Notes: generated by a model from the letters alone, not told the origin. A stretch of 64,000 bases of DNA from Climacteris rufus (GCA_013398175.1 VZRZ01005362.1:519333-583332), one strand, 5' to 3'; shown: positions 50,663 through 64,000, numbered from the stretch's first letter. Program-made: numbers and translations.

Positions 50663-50730
50663 GCTCATTTCTAGACTGGGTTATTCAAGGTCCTTTATTG
50701 GATGCACTTTTTCTGCATGTTGATCTCATT
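50663..50730 (+). repeat. 68-bp direct repeat, copy 1
   Basis: About 90 percent identical by eye to 51696-51764 (GGTTATT, TTTATTGGATGCAC, GTTGATCTCATT shared). Its right edge coincides with the left edge of a CR1. Confidence 0.85.
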
Positions 50731-50953
50731 TAGGTTGGACATGAGGAAGAATTTCTTCACAGAAAGGGCAATTAAACATTGGAACAGGCTGCCCAAGGAG
50801 GTGGTGGATTCACCATCCTGGGAGTGTTTAAGGAACGACTGGATGAGGCACTCAGATCTATTTGAGAAGGTGGTGTTGAGTCATAAGTTGGGCTTGATGG
50901 TCTCAGAGGTCTTTTCCAAGCCAATTGATTCTGTTATTCTGTGATTCTGTTAT
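50731..50953 (+). mobile_element. CR1 LINE 3' fragment with ORF2 C-terminal remnant
   Basis: GGTTGGACATGAGGAAGAAT, ACATTGGAACAGGCTGCCC, AGGAGGTGGTGGATTCACC, TTGGGCTTGATGGTCTCAGA and terminal TTCTGTTATTCTGTGATTCT. In one frame it still reads MRKNFFTERAIKHWNRLPKE, the usual end of CR1 ORF2. It is 5'-truncated and not a functional gene. Confidence 0.93.
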
Positions 50954-51006
50954 ATATGTAAGATATACATAGATACATGTATACATATACAGCAGATATA
51001 CATAAG
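50951..51006 (+). repeat. AT-rich microsatellite
   Basis: TATATATG, GATATACATAGATACATG and TATACATATA-type units directly behind the CR1 tail. Confidence 0.8.
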
Positions 51007-51695
51007 CTATCTTGAATCCCTTAGAGATGGAATTCTAGCCCTTCTTTTCCCATGGAGACTTATCAGAAGGTCTCTTATCAACCCAAATGTCATCCTCCCT
51101 TAGGGTAGCTGCTGCACCCCATGAGGTGGGGCTGCAGGGGTGCAGGTCAGAGTCTCTGAGGCTCAGCACAGGTTTAAGGAGTTCACCCTTGGACCACTGC
51201 CCAGGCACAGAGCATCACTGCCAGAACTTCTGTAGTGACAAGGCAAATACAAAAGATATTGTCAGGGTTTGTTGCTTGAGAAAAGTCAGCTAAACTCTTC
51301 ATCCTTCTGACTCTAGTTGGAACTCAATTAACCCATCTGTCCCAAGAGAAGTCTCCAAATACAATTGCCTGTTATTGTTATTATTATTAACACAGCTTCC
51401 CCAGCTGTCCATCTGCAGCTAACAGGCTGGTAGATATCATTTGAACTGCTCCTGATTTGTTGCAAGGATTTCTAAAATCCTTTGGAAAAAGTGGTTTGAT
51501 AAGAGGAGAGAGCATGATCTAAGCTGAAAAGTCAAAGGCTAAAAGGAATGGTTTGCTTTTGTACTTCAAACGTATGATCAGTACTCAATCAATACACCAA
51601 TTCTGTTCTGATAGAAAAGGATATTGCCTCTTCAGATGCTTCACACATTTGTCTGAATGCCTCTTGCTTTCATTTTTCTACCCTTTCAGGGCAAT

Positions 51696-51764
51696 GCTCA
51701 TTTCTACAGCTGGGTTATTTAAGGTTCTTTATTGGATGCACCTTTACTGCGTGTTGATCTCATT
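51696..51764 (+). repeat. 68-bp direct repeat, copy 2
   Basis: Second copy of 50663-50730, displaced by 1033 bp, with a few substitutions and one indel. Confidence 0.85.
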
Positions 51765-51839
51765 AAGCAGGAGTTTCATTCCTTGTGCTTAGTATGTGTC
51801 GATGCACATCACATTTACACTTGGCTAATTTGGGCTGGA

Positions 51840-52080
51840 AAGGAGGTGCATCACGGCAGAAATGATTTAGCTCCACGTATATTACCCTTAATAGGGCACT
51901 GACAAATCCAGCCTTGAACAGCACCAATAGCAATTCCACAACCTGCTTCAACAGCTTGTTCCATGGCTTTAAAAGCCATACATTTATAAAGGTATTTCTT
52001 CACATTTCCACTGCTGCAGTTTGCATATTCTATAACTCCAGGATCTGTCTGGCCCAACTGTGGCGTGTAATTTTTCACAG
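51840..52080 (-). mobile_element. Possible ancient CR1-like fragment
   Basis: On the minus strand it reads VKKYLYKCMAFKAMEQAVEA, loosely like the CR1 ORF2 end (RKxFxxxRAxxxWNxLPxEVV). The nucleotide order (CCACAACCTGCTTCAACAGC, TTCTTCACATTT) also resembles a reversed CR1. Tentative. Confidence 0.3.
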
Positions 52081-54729
52081 TATCTATGTCTATGCAAATA
52101 CTTTTAGGATATTTTATATGTAGGACTCTGCTTATTTCAGTTTGGATATAATTTCATGCCAGATCTTTTTCTCCCAGATATTTTACTATTAGTTCACAGT
52201 TTCCTGTGAGCTCCATCCATACAGGAAGATTGATGGTGGCTTCTGATCTCTGCTGGAGCATGGTGGATCTTCAGGAAAGAGCAAATGTGGTACAGGCTGA
52301 GAATGTGTCCGATGTTCTTTGGTGTATTCTGGAAAAATTCAGCCTTGCATTGATGTTTCTTTTCAGCTGGGAAGGGAAGGTGGACTCTGCTACTCAAGGA
52401 AGCATAGAGTGAACGACCCTATGCTCTATCAAGCAGTCTGTCTGCTCGCCTTAGGTGCTGTGATCCTCTGCAGTGAAAGCCAAAATTGTGCCTCTGGGTT
52501 TTGGGCAAAAATGAAAGGCAACAAATGTGTTTGTTTTTCTCTTGGAATGCTTTTTGTATGCAAATCATCCCTGTAACTCACAGTTGTGAGATATGGTTGT
52601 GGCTCAAAATTCAGCCTGATGCAGAAAAGGTTGGATTTTTACAGTTAGCTAAAACATCTTCATTATTTTGAATAATATTGCAACACTAAACCATAACCAT
52701 AAGGAAGAAGCATAAAAATTAATGACCATGCTAAAAAACCCGGTTCAAAAATGGGTACAGAGAAATTTTACTTGTGAAGAAATTTTCCCATAGCTGCCTT
52801 CTTTTAGTCTGATAATTTTCCCCCGTAGAGTTTGAAAAAGGATACAGAACTCAATAGATCATTTGCCAAATGTTCTAAATCAATATTTATCTGCTATATT
52901 CATCTGCAATGTTAAAAACTTTGCATAGAATCAAAGGCTTAAGGAGTTTATTGGAAATACCAAATGAACTAAAAAGATTTTACTCAATATGGTATCATTT
53001 GTATGTCCTTTGTGCAGCCACTAGCTAGTTGAGCTTTTAATAATTCAGTTTTATCCTTCCACTTCTGATCCTTTTTCACTCCATTTCCTTCCCATGAAGT
53101 GACTTCTCATCTCTGGTGGGATAACATACAGCACGATGGACCCACACTGGCTCAGGGCCCACTGCTTCATGAGCAGTAGCAAGTGACAGCAGCATCTCAT
53201 GGAATTCATGCCATTGTTATATGCATGTGCTCCTGACCTTCAGTCAAAGGTATACTCAGGTATACTCAGGCATGACAGCTGTGATTTTCTGTGTTAGTCC
53301 TGCTGGGTGTGGAGAAACAGGTCTCATTTCATCCGCACTCGTCTGATGGCGAGATGAGGAAGGAGATGCCATTTTGGATGCCCAAAGTAGCAGAAGATGC
53401 AGGCACAGGAATGCAAGTGGCCCCATCAGATGAAATGGGTGAAAACCTCAGGCCTTTGCAGCTGTGGATCACTAAAGATGCTCTTTGGATTTTGTTCTGC
53501 AAGAGTGAGCACACTGTCCTCACTGTCTTGGCTGGTTTTCAGTGAGGATAATTGCATTCCTCTCCTCCTCTGAATCCCCCTGCTGTGCAGGTCAAATGCA
53601 GTGCTGGTGAGCACTGCCTGGCTCCCAGCACTGTGCAGGTGCTGCTCCATTAAGCAGATGCTGTTTTTTACCCAGACATGCCTGTATTCCACTGGTGAAT
53701 GCAATGGCCACATTATGTGGCTCAGCAGTCTCTAAAATCATTGTGTTCCCTGAGAATAAGTAGCTGTGCCTAGACGTGTTGTCATTTCATTTTCCTGCAG
53801 TCATCTCTGGCATTTCAGCACTAGGGAATTCTTTACTCATTCTCTACATTCCTAAGCCCAAGGAAGAAAAACATTCTTTCACAGCCTGACATGATACTCA
53901 GACTTGCCCTACCCACATACCCCATATTCAAATGCAAATTAGCCCCAGAAATGTTAAATGTCGTAGTTTGTCCTCATGTTATGAACTCCACTGCTGTTGA
54001 TACCCTGCTTTTAAAGAAACTTATTTTGCTAGCATTGCCATGAAGCCATTCAGAACTAAATAATTTTGGAACCTTTGCACAAATTCAGAAACTGCAGGTA
54101 TAACCTACTAGAGGGAGTACTTGCATTGCTTTATAAAGGGGACCTAATGGTGTATTACTGCAACTGGTGAGACCCTAGAGAGTGAAAAAGTCTGTGTTTC
54201 TATAAGTTTCTAGTTGATGTTTTTGCTGTTACTGTTGAGAAATTATTATCCTCCAGGGAGGACACAGAGCTGCAAGAAGCTGAAGGCAGGAAGGTGTTCT
54301 GCATACTGAGTGCAGAGCAATGAAACCTTCTGTCCTTCTACAAGTGACTGAAAAACAGTTTAACACAAAGTTTTCTGTTAATGCAACCTAGGCCTTCTAG
54401 AACTAGGCTGGGAGACCTGAGAACCAAAAGACTTTCTGTGCTTTGAGTAGATGTCACTGCAAAAGGAAACTGTGCAAAGAGCAAAACCCAAGCCCATCTA
54501 ATGCACAATCCTCTCATGGGAGCAGCTGAAAGAGAAGACTCCACAAGAGAGACTCTGACTGCCAAAAGCATTGTCAGAAAATACTATGTTGGAGCTGTAC
54601 AAAAGCTGAATATATTGGGAAAAATGACCACCAGTGCAAATATTCCTTCCATCACACTCCCACATTCAAAGTCTAGACATTTTTAGGAGTGAGAGCTGCT
54701 GAACTCACCTCATCTTCTGCTGCAAAAGT

Positions 54730-55078
54730 AGAATCATAGAATGGTCTGGATTGGAAGGAACATTAAAGATCATTGAGTTCCAACCCCTTGCCCTTGCCCT
54801 TGCACCTTCCACCAGAACAGGTTGCTTCAAGCCCCATCCAACCTGGCTTTGAACACTTCCGGGGATGGGGCATCCACAACTTTTTTGAGCAACCTGTGCC
54901 AGGGCCTCCCCACCCTCACAGGGAAGAATTTCTTTCTACCATCCAATCTAACTCCACCCTCTTCCAGTTTAAAACCATTCTCCCTTGGCCTATGACTACA
55001 TGCCCTTGTCAAAGTCCATCTCCAAGCAGCTCTGTGCCTTTTGTATTCCTTGATATGGACTTTCAACATCTCTCCCAT
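54730..55078 (-). mobile_element. CR1 LINE 3' fragment with ORF2 C-terminal remnant
   Basis: The longest CR1 here. On the minus strand it reads VRLDGRKKFFPVRVG, then LLKKVVDAPSPEVFKARLDG (ORF2 end) followed by a 3' tail with GATCTTTAATGTTCCTTCCA-like and CCATTCTATGATTC blocks. TGCCCT-type units are repeated near the 3' end. Degenerate, 5'-truncated. Confidence 0.93.
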
Positions 55079-58000
55079 CAGAGCTGAGAAACAGCAAGAA
55101 CTTTATCATGCAGTTAGCTTGATTTTAAATGAATAACCTTGGTAGGATATTGAGGTAGGGAAGGCTTTACTAATCATAGATGGAGATGTTCTAACTCTTT
55201 CTTAGGTTATTTGAAGTCAGGCAATGCAGTTAATGAAGCAAGTCTCAAAAGATCTCCCTTACGTGGATTTTGACCTCTAATATACTGATTCTTTCCCTGA
55301 AGGGAAAGTAATAGAATCCCTTTATGGACTAGTTAAAAAAAAAAGGGAAGAAATTTATGATGATTTTAAAATTGGTCAGGAGGTATTAAAGTAATTGGTA
55401 GTCAAGGACAGGCAAACAAGCCCAAATGTATAAACATAGAAAATTGGGCAAAACAAGGCAAAAATGTCAATCCACTGATTTAATATTTTAAAAAAATGTA
55501 AAAATGGTATATATGGTTCAGTTTTATAACTAAACACTTGGGAGTTTTTTTCACAAGTAGAAAAAGATACTTGTCAGCTTTTAAATTTCTAGAATATTCA
55601 GGGCTCCAGGAGATCTTTTCTTGTCCTTTGTGACCTCCTTTACCCGACCCTGTCACGTTTGCATTCCACTCTCCCAGGACCTGCCACTGTACTGCCAAAC
55701 ACACAGCAAATAAAACATTCCTTGGGAAACTTTGTATTTTAGCTGTTGATAAATTCTCCTTTGACTTTTTTCAGTGATTATTTGAAAAGATGAGTATGCT
55801 TTTAATTTCATTAACCGGTGACACAAATGTCCCTTTTAATGTATTTTACTAGAGCACATTGCAAGGTTTTTAATTCTGGGAGGGATAGTTTTACCTTATA
55901 TTAATAAGGAAAAGTAGACGCGTCATGGAAAATATTGAAAAATAGAGACTTTTTTTAACCTGCAGTTCTTTCACTTTTCCCTTAAGAGAGTGTGAAACTG
56001 TGAACTGATCCACTAATAACTGGAATAGGCAAATGGAGTCCACAGGTCATATTGGAAATCCCTCAGCTGCTCCTCAAAGGATGTGCCTTCCAGCTCTTCA
56101 CCAACCTTTTTTTCCCACCATCTCCTCTGAATTAATTCAAGTACCTTATAGTTTTCTATTCAAATTTCACCAAATGCCAGCGAAATTAGAGATTTCTGAA
56201 TAAATGTTATTCTAAATAAATGTTATTTCTAAAAAAATTAGTTATTTCTCATAAAATCCTTTGAAAACAAATGGTCAAGAATTGTCAGTAGTTCAAGAGT
56301 AGGAAACTTTTTATTTCCTGGGAGAAAGAAGTGATAACTTTCAAGTTTTCTTAATCTTCAAAGTCTTTATTTTCCAATCTAAAAATCTCATTTTACTTTT
56401 ACTCTGGGGGAAAAAAAAAAGGAAATGAGAAAATAGGACAAGAAAAAAATTGGTGTGTGAGGAAATGAATGCAGGGAAACACCCTGTAGTTCATTTCACT
56501 TTTTAAATTGTAAACACAAAGGAAAGAAAATAATATATTTTATTAGCTAAAAGATTTAAGCAGAAAACTTCCAACAACATTAACTTCAAAAAGCTTAATG
56601 CTAAATATGATGGCAACAGATGCTTTAATACCCTAAATCAAGCATCTATCTGAAAAAAATCAGTAAATTTTATGCCATAAAATGATTTTTAAATGTGCAT
56701 GATATTATGGAAAATATGTTTTATTAGATAAACTTGATTTTTTAAATTTAATCTCCAAGCTTACAGGAGAAAAGAAACCATACTGGTATAGTCTATTTAA
56801 ATAATGACAATGTGATTTACTCTTGCATAACATTTTGATACATGCATGTATTTGTACTACATTAAATCACTGTAGCATATATTAAATATAATAATGAAAT
56901 ATTAAATCATAAATATATACTCTTCCTGCTGGAAAGACATAAATAGTCAGGAAAAAAAATTCTTCTATGGTATTCAACATCTTTCCCCATCTGGAATGAA
57001 AAAGAAATCAATAGTAGTAAACTTCTTGGATAATGCAAGTTTTGGCAGATAAAAAATAATGAAAACGCAGCCCAAGCACATCGTTAAGCAGCTCATTTTG
57101 TCAACATGTGCTCCATCACAGTTAAGTGCTGGATTATGCATCTAGAAACAAAGAATGTATTCACATTTGCAAGATGAGCAGAACAAAAAACAGTGAGATC
57201 ACAGCAGATAACGCAGTGAATACAAATTCCCAGTGTGCTGCTGCTGTTAACACGGGAGGAGGAAATGGCAAAAGTCTCTTAGGGAAAGAATGGGAAAGTG
57301 ACATCAGTTAGGAGAATGACTTTAGGAAGATGCCAGTTGGCATTTTGAGTGGACTCACTTGATAAAATGTAGGTGTCTATCATGTATGCAGCATCTCTGT
57401 GGCACTGCTGAGCCCTTCCTAGAGGATGTTTCACAATAGGCTGGAAAACTGGAGTCCACTGGGAGGAATGGGATGTTTGTGTGGCACTCAACAGCTGTGC
57501 AGGGCAGGTGGAGAGGACATAACAGGAGCCCGTGTCTGGAAGCTGCAGGAAAACCTCTTGATACCAGAATAAAGATGCAACCCTTTTACACAGGAAGTAA
57601 TTCACCACTGGGCCATTTCTTCAGGGCTTGATGGACTCTGTATGACTAAAAAATTTAAGACTAAGACTGCATTTTGTAGTGCAGAGGCTAGACCTCCAAA
57701 CTGTGATTTTAGTTTGGAAATGAAAGGCTGCAGTGATCCCACATACGATTGAAATAGTTTTCCCTAGTCTTAAAACCCATGAAGTTTCTGTTACAGAACA
57801 TAAATGTTGTCTTCTGTCTGTGTAACTAATCAGCTTTGCTTATGCCCAATCTAAATTTGCAGCTTCTCAAATTTATCACACTGTTCCTATTTTATGCCCG
57901 CCTTTAGGGAACTTTGGATAATTGTCTTTATTCACCAGACTCCTACAAATATTTTTGCAGAATAATCTAATGTTCATATCTCTGTTGCACATCCTTTATT

Positions 58001-61000
58001 TTGCAAGACTGATGATAAAAACCACTCTGCTTTTTTTACAAAAATGGCATTTTGTAAGAATGTCATATTACAATCAAATTCCAAAGCAACTTCCAAAATC
58101 TTTCTTAGAAACTTTTGGTAAGTGCACAAGGTCCACTGACCACTTAATATACACAAATGCTTTGTTGTTTTTCTTCATTTGTTCTAGAAAATTTCTAGCT
58201 TTTAGGCTTTACAGAGCAGCTGTGACTCACCCAACAAACTCTTCCAGGGCTACAGGTTTTTTGACCGTATAAATCCAACATGTAGAAAAAAATACTGGAA
58301 ATCTATTATTGTTTGTACATTTTTCCTGAACTCATGTAACAGTAGGACTCCAAGAGATGCTGCATCACAAGGATTTTCTCTAATGAAGACATACTACATC
58401 TCTTCTGCTGGTTTCTGTTTTCATATCACTTCCTGCTACACTTTGGTTTTAACAACATTGTTCTTCTGTAAACCCTTCCAGTGTTTCTACCTTGTGGCTG
58501 TCCCAACAGAGAGCTGGTGAATGCTCATGTACCTAACAAACCATGCATTGCCTCTCAGCACAGAGATTAATTTCACCTACTTCCCTTATCTGGTAGCTTG
58601 TTAATGGTATTTCCTCTTTAATACTGATCTTTCCTTTTGCCTAGATGTGAAAGCTGGTTTTGGCAATTAGCAATTGCTGCATTCTACCTCTTAAGGTCAT
58701 TAATCAGTTCTTCATGTCTTCAGTCCTTTGACATCCTTTTTTATGTCTGTTCAGTACAAACTGGCAGTAACTCAGTGAAGCTGATCACAGCATTCCCCAT
58801 CACACTGGTATGGTACATGAGAAAGTTGAGTATACTGGATTTATGAAATACAGTGAAGGAATAAATCTCAATAAGAGCTCAAATTCAAGCTCTTCTTCAT
58901 CCTAACTTGCTTCTTAACACACTTGTTGGTTCTATGACCATCACAATCTGGATTTCACAACAGGTTAAAGCCTATATGCAGCGACTCAGATTCTAACACA
59001 GTGAGGGAATAGGCAACTTAACATTTTCTCTCATCACAGCTCTTTCGTTACGGCTTTCTTTTGGTAGCTTGCACTCCTCAGATCGATGCTGGGTACTGGA
59101 TTTCCAGTATAACAGATTAAGTCAATATCCAAACCACTTGGGAACCTAGTACTTTCTGGAAATCAGAATCTGCTGCTTGGTGCAATCTATCTTTAGAACT
59201 ACTAGCAGGAGGGAGCAATTTTAAAGGGAAATGGAAATAAAGAAGTTATATTGCTTTTTTTTCCTTACTGTCCCTGTTATGGCATTTTTAGTTGTTGCTG
59301 ACCATCTCCTAGAGATATAGTCATATTATTTCCCTGCTTCCACAGATCTGTGTAGTCATTTTTTTTTTCCCCACTGTTTTTGCCTTCTGTACTCCAGGCT
59401 TCCCCTGGTCGATGTAGTTCATCAAATATTCTTCCTTTATCCTTTCTTCCCAGAACCTTATATGCCCTTGGCTCTTCAGAATGAAACTGTGGTATTTCCT
59501 TTTCCTCTGTTTTCAATTATAGGATTTGATTCCTGTTTGCATCAAGCCTATGACATGTGACTGTGAGTCTCCTCAAACCGTCTTGCAAATCTCTTCTTTG
59601 GTTCCTAAGGAATTCAGGATAACAGTGTTTCCCCAGTTCTTCTTAGAGACAGCATCTTTGTAAATCCCTCTGTGCCAAATGCCTGCTGCCTGCGCTGGTA
59701 ATCCCCACACGAGGTGACATTGTCAAACCATAATCCACAGTCTCCTTGTTGCCTCTTCATATTTGCTAACGCTGTTCTTTTAGTAGTCAAACACAATAAT
59801 CTTCTGAGTGACAACTAAGGCCTCAGCTTATCTGCATGGAGCAGCAGAGGATCCTAGCAGTCAATAAGGCTAGAAGGTGAATTTGCTTCCAGCCCCATCC
59901 CAGAAATCCTGGGATATGTGCTGCCTGCTAACCCAAGTGCTGGTTTGCACTGTCTGCCCACACGAGCTCCCAGGATCGGAGAAAATTCAGCTTCTTGTGA
60001 AGGGTGTGAGTACTAAAGGACCTGACTGACTAGAAGGTACTTGGCTCTCAGCATCCTGACACCTTTTCCTACATCTGTGGAGATTTTCTCATAGGTCTTC
60101 ACATAATGTAATTGGTAAAATAAGCCTGGGTATGCTGTTCATCTGCATTTTACTTTTTGGATTTTGATGGGTGAAAACCTGCCATGGGCTGCAGTAGTTG
60201 TGCTGTTGATTGCCCAAGTGTTCATGCTCCTTCAGGTAGAGTCCAGATTTTAGGTTTTACCTTTCTCTCAGACCCCCATCTCATCTGATCAAAGGTAAAC
60301 AAATGCCTACAGAAAGGACCTCCATTGACTGGACTGAGCTCTGAAGAGCCCCATGATGCCTGTGTCAGGAAGGACTTGTTAGTGTGGTCCTGGTAAGAGC
60401 AGAGAAATGGGGCCATCATGAAACAGAACAGCTCCTTGTACTATATAGTTTGAAATACTCAATTAAAATGTGTCTGTATTTTTTGTGTTAAAAAAAAAAA
60501 TTGCTGGCTTTGTAGTCAGACAATGTATGTATGTGCCAGAGAAGGGGCTCCTCTACTTCACCCTTCATCAATCTTCCCTATTCCCAAAACTCTTCTCAAT
60601 AAATCAGTGTGGAAATGGCAGAAATCATGTCCTTTTCACACTGGCTTCTCATTGCTATGGTTGAATTCACAGGATAAGTCCATCAAAGTCAATGGAATTG
60701 CCTCAGAAATTAATTTGTCTGGGACATCTTGCAGCAGATGTTCTGTTGGCTTCTGCTTTTATTATTGCTGTGCTTGTAGCATGACCCTATTGTGTGAGAT
60801 CCAGACCAGGCTCTGAGGACCCTGCAACAAAATATCATTCCAGAGACTGAGAGAAAGGGAAACTGAAAGATTTCATGAATGTCACAGGGGAGACAGGAAT
60901 TTAGAAATTTAATATGTCCCTTGTGGCTGTCCTGCATGGTCTGGTTTGGGACCACACCACCCAACTGCTACAGAACACGGTGGAGTAACCACGGAGGAGG

Positions 61001-62578
61001 CCAAATGTCTGCTTGGGAGGGTGCCCAGGGCCTGCCATCACTTCATAAAACGAGAGAAGAAGCCACTAAAACTACTTTCTAATTTGATATAATTGTGGTT
61101 GAAATATTTTCTTTCACTACAGAGAATTTATTTGTGATAGATGCAGCTGAACTGGGCTGTAATGAGGCCCTGGGTTGCTTGGCTGAGGAGGGTGTTGCTG
61201 CAGAGGTGGAGGTGCATTGCACCACTGAGGTAGTTGTTTCCTTCATGTTTGGCCATGAGCCACCACCACAACTCTGTCAGGAGGACTGAGACAGCTGCTC
61301 TAATGCTATATATGTCTATACTATGCACTCTGGGACCTCCATTCAAGGGCAGATTAGCATTTAAAGAGGATAACGAAGGGTAGCAGCTGCCTCATTGCTG
61401 GTCTACACCCAGACAGGCTCACCCAAAGAGCTACAAGCAAGAAAGAGTAACCATATCAACTTCACAGAGACATAATGATATTGGGAAGGTCAGAGTCTTG
61501 CTGGAAATACCTCAGACACATTAGACATTGCCTGATAAAGGAGAGAAGAGGGAAACTATTTTGCTCAATGAAAAGATAAATGACCGAGATCAGCCCTGGT
61601 GCCAGCAGAACTGTTCCAGGCACGAGCTTCACCAGAGAAGCAGCAACATCAATGGCAAATAGTTTAAAAATCCCTAGCTGATATCAGCAACCTTCTGTGC
61701 AAGTATCTAACCAAAGTCACAGAGTAATTAACCTTGGCTGGGCTAGGAGATCAAAAATGTCCTGAAGAGACTTGCACTGAAAGAATATTTACTGTCACAT
61801 ACGTGAGTAGGAAAATCACATCAAATTCTTACTAGAAAATTGGCATATGGCATTTCACAGATAAATGAGCATTTATAGGAATGGAATATGCTGAAGGTGA
61901 GATATAAGGGCTGGGTCTTTGTAAGAGAACTCTTCATCTCAGAATTAGGTGCAAAGTGCTTCCAGAGTCACCAGTGGGATGAGAAGGGAGTAGTGCACTA
62001 TGTAACTGTGGCTATTCAGGTACCACTGATTTGTTGTATTCTTCCTTAACACAAAGTCCCACTGCCATGTGTTTTCACACCAGAGAAGACACTGTTTCAG
62101 TGGAAAACAACAGCAGGCAGATTTGTACAAGTGTCTCCGCACCATGTAGTTATTTTACGAAGAAACTTTCATTTTTTGCCTTAGTGGCTGCCAGCACATC
62201 TGGGATGGGCACACAGCAGCCGTCAGTGCAAGACTGTTGATAAGGCTTTATCCTGTTTCATCCTCCAGCACTGAAATATATTTAAGTAAGAAAAAGCTCC
62301 AAAGTTACCACTTAAATATGGATTAAATACAGATTTGCTCCTTTATGCATGTTTTTCTTAGTAGATAAGGAGGTTAAAATTTCTAGGTTTTTGATCTGAG
62401 AACTGAGCCTGAGACACAGAACAAGAAACAATAAGCTCCTTTATGATTTTGTGCCAGTAACACCTCCTTGTATGAAAATGAAGCATCTATCTAATAGGGA
62501 GAAAATGTGGTGAGAAATAATATAATTGAGAGGGTGTCCTTGAATGGGTGAAGATACTCAAGACAAAGCTCAGGAGAG

Positions 62579-62638
62579 AAAAAAAAAAAAAAAAGAGAGA
62601 GAAAAAAAATAAAAAAGAGAAAAAAAAGACAAAAAACA
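62579..62638 (+). repeat. A-rich low-complexity tract
   Basis: Runs of A with GAGAGAG, TAAAAAAG and GACAAAAA interruptions. Confidence 0.9.
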
Positions 62639-64000
62639 ACCCGAAGTGACAACCACGCATCCTGAGACTTTTTTCTATTCTGATGAACTTTTAATGTCTT
62701 AGGTTTCTTCTTGGTATTAGCTAGAATATTTTAAATATATTTCTATAGAAATAAATTTTTACCAGAAGAAAAGGCACAAGTGGTATATTGTCAGGAATGG
62801 CTATTATGATTACACTGTTGTTATAATGAGACAATAACATTGCAGTTAACTTTGAGTTCACTTTCATTTTTCACATGACTGACAATTGACCTACATGATG
62901 GAGTTGTCTTTTTTTTTTTTTATTATTTATTTCTTGCTTAATAAGCCCAGCCTGTGGCATAGAAGCAAAGAAAGCATTTTAAATACAGGTAAAATACAGG
63001 TATATGGAAACAGTTTAAAAATTACAGCATAATTGAAATGCTGTAATCCTTTACAAGCAGGTTCATATAATGAAGAGTGCAACCATGAATGCATATTTGG
63101 AAACTTTGGAAGTGATTATATATGGTTATGAAGAGATCATATATACTGGCAGATCTGGTGGGAAACCAAAGTCAGATGTCTTAAGTATTAGTAGGTCTTC
63201 CTTCAACTGGCATAACAGGTCCATGGAAGGGCCTGTGTTAAAAAGCTGAAGTTCACTCATTCTTATTTGTTTTAAATAAAATATTCAAAAACACAGATTA
63301 GTATATGGGATCTTGCAGCTTTGCTCATCTGAGGGTTTATTATAATTTCAGCTTTAGCTTTCTGTCCTTCCAACATACCCTTAACTCCAGTATAAAAAGG
63401 AACAACCTGAAAGTAGGAATCTTTGACTTATTATTTAAAATGTGAGTCTGATAATTAATGAATTACAATAGAAACATTGCTGTCTATTTTAAGCCAAATG
63501 AAATAAAGAGGCTAGGGGGATTCTTTAATAACAATAAACATGGAACTCTAATTTCTTTTTATGCTCTGTGATCACATACAAAACATCTAATATAAATAAT
63601 TGCATTAGATGTCCTATTTTTAGAAAAATGCATAGCTAGTATTTAGGAAGACTCTTATTGCTCTGATTTATCTATTAATGAAGCAAAACCCAGTTAATTA
63701 CCTAATTTGCATTATATTTTGAATCCACATATATGCTGGGATGAGCACTGGGGAGAGGCTTTGCATCAATCCATTTTTAATAAGCTAATGAAGTTGGCTG
63801 GGCTGACTCTGCAGATCAAATCATTGGATGTTTTGCTCTTGCTGGACTGAGATATTTGTGATCAAGGTACAGATCAAATGAGCTTATGAACTGAGGAACG
63901 CAAGACCTTTCCTCCTCCACTCCCAAGATCCCATTCCTGCACTGGACCTGCGAGTCAGGAACCTGCCTGATGTCCCACACTCTTGTCCCATGGCCTTGAA

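Larger units (their letters stand above)
44683..64000 (+). other. PTCHD4: PTCHD4 intron 2, 5' part (open at window end)
   Basis: The intron starts at GTAATT and no exon 3 is found before the window ends, so it is at least 19.3 kb long. The expected last exon would be a long open frame with many membrane segments, and none of that size exists here. Contents are a 47-nt poly(A) run, CR1 fragments near 50.8 and 54.8 kb, an AT microsatellite at 50.95 kb, a 68-bp direct repeat, an A-rich tract at 62.58 kb, and long repeat-free AT-rich stretches at about 48.5-49.0, 55.7-57.2 and 62.7-63.9 kb. Confidence 0.85.

Noticed and set aside
53248..53270. GGTATACTCA repeated twice in tandem
   Set aside because: Two short units only; ordinary slippage.
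59277..59516. Hydrophilic minus-strand ORF of 79 codons that looks protein-like
   Set aside because: No family recognised, no splice signals noted, and too short to stand on composition alone.

Overview
The window reads as nuclear DNA of a bird. It is AT-rich and intron-rich, with sparse coding sequence, and carries a dozen 3' fragments of CR1 LINEs, several ending in the avian TTCTATGAT-type tail. It holds no dense gene array, operon or CRISPR. The bird call is inferred from the CR1 family, and I cannot name a species.

Only one protein-coding gene is supported: the 5' two thirds of the exon structure of PTCHD4 (patched domain-containing 4) on the + strand. Exon 1 codes from about 19093 (alternative start 19144) to 19692 and ends at a GT donor. 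Intron 1 is 24.5 kb. Exon 2 is 44202-44682, bounded by AG and GT. Together they give about 360 residues of a protein of roughly 850: TM1, the first extracellular domain, and TM2-TM3, where the sterol-sensing domain begins. The large last exon is not in the window, so it lies past 64000.

Region by region: 1-17690 is upstream intergenic DNA with CR1 fragments, low-complexity tracts and a diverged direct repeat. 17690-19092 is the GC- and CpG-rich promoter/5' region, with a CTG repeat, G-runs and a 186-bp assembly gap next to TG and CA tracts. 19693-44201 is intron 1, with CR1 and MIR-like fossils, a second gap (130 bp, in poly-T) and a CpG cluster that may mark a conserved element. 44683-64000 is the start of intron 2, with a 47-nt poly(A) run, more CR1, a 68-bp direct repeat and AT-rich stretches with homeodomain-like motifs.

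I found no sign of a new multi-gene system. The observations most worth checking are the PTCHD4 start region (competing start codons plus an overlapping upstream ORF), a well-formed antisense exon candidate at 1457-1655, the 68-bp direct repeat bracketing a CR1, and possible conserved non-coding elements.
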